Source: an uncultured Desulfobacterales bacterium (GTDB taxonomy: Bacteria; Desulfobacterota; Desulfobulbia; Desulfobulbales; Desulfocapsaceae). From it: a stretch of 64,000 nucleotides of DNA. This document shows positions 61,836-64,000 of this stretch, one piece after another (position 1 is the first letter of the stretch; each line of letters opens with the position of its first letter). The notes beneath the pieces are model-generated. The model searched no databases. It saw nothing but the letters and a program-made list of their open reading frames with translations, and was not told the origin of the DNA. The position numbers and the translations under genes were made by a program. Where the stretch lies: contig CALGIJ010000028.1 of NCBI GenBank assembly GCA_937915545.1, positions 1-64,000 on the forward strand, written 5' to 3'.

Positions 61836-61942
61836 GCACGAAAGGCCGGACATCTGCCCCCACCCTGCCCGACGAGCCCCCGCGGTTTCGACGAAAGTAT
61901 TTCGTAGTAGAGGATCGTGCAAGAAAACTGCCCATTTATGTC

Positions 61943-61971
61943 TTCAAATCGCCCTTGGCAAACACTATAGT
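61943..61971 (+). promoter_or_regulatory. Candidate promoter for the alcohol dehydrogenase gene
   Basis: TTCAAA (61943-61948), 17 bp, TATAGT (61966-61971), in an AT-rich stretch about 85 bp before the start codon. Spacing is ideal and the -10 is near consensus. Confidence 0.5.
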
Positions 61972-62057
61972 CGGCTTGCAGGTAATTGCCAACCCGCCTT
62001 GACCGCCTTCCGGCGCGGCGGACCAGAGACCCCACCCTCGCATAACGGAGATACGTG

Positions 62058-63209
62058 ATGAAAGACTTCACCTACTACAACCCAACGAGAATCGAGTTCG
62101 GCAAAGGCAAGGAAAATTCCATCGGCAGCTATGTGGGCGAGTTCGGCCCCGCCAAGGTACTCGTCCTCTACGGCTCGGAGCGCATCAAGCGCGACGGCCT
62201 CTTCGCCCGCGTCACCACCTCCCTCGAACAGCAGGGCATCGCCTGGCAGGCCCTGGGCGGCGTGGTCAGCAACCCGCGCCTCGGCCTGGTCAGAGAGGCC
62301 ATCGCCCTGGCCAGGGACAAGGGGCTGCAGGGCGTGGTGGCGGTCGGCGGCGGCTCGGTGCTCGACTCCGCCAAGGCGATCGCCGCCGGGGCCGTCCATG
62401 ACGGCGACGTCTGGGACTTCTTCATCGGCCGGGCGGTGGTAACAAAGGCCCTGCCGGTGTTCGCCATCATGACCCTGGCCGCCACCGGCAGCGAGATGAA
62501 TTCCTACGGTGTCGTCACCAACGAGGCCACCAGCCAGAAATACGCCATCGGCTCCCCCCTGCTGCATCCCAAGGTGTCGGTGATCAACCCCGAGTTGATG
62601 GCCTCGGTCAGCCCTGCCTACCTGGCTTACTCCGCCGTCGACATCTTCGCCCACTGCCTCGACCTCTATTTCACCGCCGAGTATTTCCCCGACTACAACG
62701 CGGCGCTGATCGAGAACATCCTGCACACGGTAATGCGCACCACCGCCGTCCTCCTCGACAACCCGGGAGACTACGCGGCGCGGGCCGAGTTCGCCTGGGC
62801 CGCGACCATGGCCCTCAACGGCCTGACCTTTGTCGGCGTCTCCGGCAACGGTTTTGACACCCACATGATCGAGCACGCCATGTCCGCCCTCCACGACGTC
62901 GCCCACGGCGCCGGGCTGGCGGTGGTGCTGCCGGCATGGATGCGCTGGTACCAGGGCAGGCGGCCGCAGCGGTTTGCCCGCTTCGCCGAAAAGATGTTCG
63001 CCGAAAACGACGGCCAGGCCGGTATCGAGCGGCTGCGCCGCTGGTTCAAGGCCATCGGCGCCCCGGTGACCCTGGCCGAGCTCGGCATCCCCGAGAGCGG
63101 TCTGACGGCGGTGGCCGAGAACGCCTATGGCCTGGCCGAGAACTGGGGCATCGCCGACCAGTATCCGGTCGCCGCCATCGTCGATATCCTCCGCCTCGCC
63201 CGCGAGTAA
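62058..63209 (+). CDS. Iron-containing alcohol dehydrogenase, YqhD/BdhA-like
   Basis: Cytosolic NAD(P)H-dependent aldehyde reductase/alcohol dehydrogenase, 383 aa. The start KDFTYYNPTRIEFGKGKE is typical of the YqhD/butanol-dehydrogenase group. Cofactor loop GGGSVLDSAKAIAAG and metal-binding residues in AVDIFAHCLDLYF (Asp near 195, His near 199) and HMIEHAMSALHDVAHG are complete. ATG 62058 with GGAG upstream is preferred over the GTG at 62055. It likely reduces short-chain or reactive aldehydes. Single gene with its own promoter. Confidence 0.92.
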   Translation: MKDFTYYNPTRIEFGKGKENSIGSYVGEFGPAKVLVLYGSERIKRDGLFARVTTSLEQQGIAWQALGGVVSNPRLGLVREAIALARDKGLQGVVAVGGGSVLDSAKAIAAGAVHDGDVWDFFIGRAVVTKALPVFAIMTLAATGSEMNSYGVVTNEATSQKYAIGSPLLHPKVSVINPELMASVSPAYLAYSAVDIFAHCLDLYFTAEYFPDYNAALIENILHTVMRTTAVLLDNPGDYAARAEFAWAATMALNGLTFVGVSGNGFDTHMIEHAMSALHDVAHGAGLAVVLPAWMRWYQGRRPQRFARFAEKMFAENDGQAGIERLRRWFKAIGAPVTLAELGIPESGLTAVAENAYGLAENWGIADQYPVAAIVDILRLARE

Positions 63210-63225
63210 AGGAGGGGCCGGTCGC

Positions 63226-63858
63226 TCAACGCCGGGCCGGCCGCAGGAGGCCGCGCAGCCACTTGAAGGGGAAGAACATCGACACCTGGCGCTGATAGGC
63301 ACGGTAGGCGTCGCCATGTTCGGCGAGGATCCTGCGCTCTTCGAGCATGGCGCCGACCAGCAGATAGCCGCTGAGAATGACCACGGCAAGCAGCAGCGCT
63401 GTGCTATAGGCGGGGAAGAACCCCCACAGGAAGAGCAGGGAGCCGAGATACCAGGGGTGGCGGGTGACGGCGAAGACGCCGCTGACGGCAAAGGCGCCCT
63501 CCTCGCCGAGCAGCAGCGGCGCCCGGTTTTCGCATAGCTGGCGCAGGCCGAGGAAGGTGGCGAGGTCGTAGCGCCGGGCGCCGCCGCGAAAGAGCACCAG
63601 GGCAAGGAGGAGCAGCACCAGGCGGCAGGTTGTGCCCAGGACCCCCTGCCAGGCAAACAGCCTCTCGCCGTCAAGCGACCGCGTGACGAACATCAGCGGC
63701 GCCAAGGTCGCCAGGGCAAAGGCGTTATAGCCTAGGCGGTACCAGCGCCGGCTGGCAGGCCACAGCCGCTCCGCCAGGCCTGCCGCCGCGCTGGCGACCA
63801 GCAGGCTGTGCAGAACACACCAGGACAACCATAACAGGGCGAGAAGGGGCAGCGTCAT
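63226..63858 (-). CDS. Isoprenylcysteine methyltransferase-like / NnrU-like membrane protein
   Basis: A 210-aa integral membrane protein with about five helices. The C-terminal part holds the ICMT/PEMT-type signature TRHPWYLGSLLFLWG and EERRILAEHGDAYRAYQRQVSMFFPF (quoted in part), which binds S-adenosylmethionine in characterised methyltransferases. The N-terminal half resembles NnrU-like proteins. Convergent with the alcohol dehydrogenase gene, 16 bp apart. The substrate is unknown. Confidence 0.75.
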   Translation of the reverse strand: MTLPLLALLWLSWCVLHSLLVASAAAGLAERLWPASRRWYRLGYNAFALATLAPLMFVTRSLDGERLFAWQGVLGTTCRLVLLLLALVLFRGGARRYDLATFLGLRQLCENRAPLLLGEEGAFAVSGVFAVTRHPWYLGSLLFLWGFFPAYSTALLLAVVILSGYLLVGAMLEERRILAEHGDAYRAYQRQVSMFFPFKWLRGLLRPARR

Positions 63859-64000
63859 GGCCTGCGACAGCTCATGACCGGGTGGCCCACGCGACCGGCC
63901 ACGGCAGCCGCTACTGGCCCGCCGCCGGGACCTGCCGCAGGCGGCAGGGAAACCGCCTCCGCGCCACCCCCGCCGGGCGAGCCAGCCTCAGGACTTGCGG
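63859..64000. other. Right edge of the window, no gene recognised
   Basis: 142 bp upstream of the methyltransferase-like gene. GC-rich, with a short CCTGCCGC/GCGGCAGG inverted repeat around 63932-63950. No partial gene can be supported. Confidence 0.3.

Overview
This window is GC-rich chromosomal DNA from a Gram-negative bacterium. Kdo transfer and activation (waaA-like, kdsB), an outer-membrane efflux factor and a beta-barrel protein indicate an LPS-bearing outer membrane. Ferredoxin-linked 2-oxoacid oxidation, an anaerobic-type glycerol-3-phosphate dehydrogenase (glpAB), an iron-sulfur flavoprotein and abundant chemotaxis and two-component genes point to an anaerobe or facultative anaerobe. 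A Desulfobacterota member of the Desulfuromonas kind is my best guess; it rests on gene content only. I saw no rRNA, tRNA, insertion sequence, prophage or CRISPR array.

Layout. 1-4.4 kb: minus-strand MacAB-TolC-like efflux operon whose permease runs off the left edge. 4.4-8.4 kb: a 1-kb control region with several inverted repeats, then glpA-glpB without glpC. 8.5-12.5 kb: YigI-type thioesterase coupled to a class III cyclase with its own cNMP-binding domain, a ferredoxin and an MFS transporter. 12.5-16.4 kb: visibly lower-GC signalling patch with relics of chemoreceptors and a histidine kinase around one intact periplasmic binding protein and one intact chemoreceptor. 16.5-27.6 kb: GGDEF-EAL protein, racemase, PPC/DUF296 protein, histidine kinase with sigma54 response regulator, VanZ-like and repeat membrane proteins, a Crp/Fnr regulator, a likely operator for it, and an iron-sulfur flavoprotein.

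27.6-39.4 kb is the most interesting part: a ten-gene minus-strand cluster panB - dctPQM (TRAP uptake) - glcD-glcE-glcF-like oxidase - larA-like racemase - larB - larC, with a divergent FadR-type GntR regulator and a 30-bp near-palindrome between them. Together these encode uptake, racemisation and oxidation of an alpha-hydroxy acid. The embedded ketopantoate hydroxymethyltransferase (panB) suggests the substrate is pantoate, or another acid feeding 2-oxoisovalerate. I propose that pantoate is oxidised to ketopantoate and cleaved by PanB in reverse to 2-oxoisovalerate and methylene-THF. A VorB-like 2-oxoacid:ferredoxin oxidoreductase 7 kb away (46-48.8 kb) could then oxidise 2-oxoisovalerate. 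This is inference, not demonstrated.

39.5-45.3 kb: MocR regulator, EamA exporter and class V aminotransferase, then a TetR regulator preceded by a stand-alone TetR-like HTH mini-protein and followed by an outer-membrane protein. 45.4-48.8 kb: oxidoreductase operon with fused beta-gamma subunits. 48.8-57 kb: ABC-F ATPase with an abnormal second Walker A, NYN-domain protein, HrpB helicase, Kdo genes. 57-64 kb: double-Cache chemoreceptor, AraC regulator, DUF488 protein, C45-type hydrolase, YqhD-like alcohol dehydrogenase and a membrane methyltransferase-like protein.
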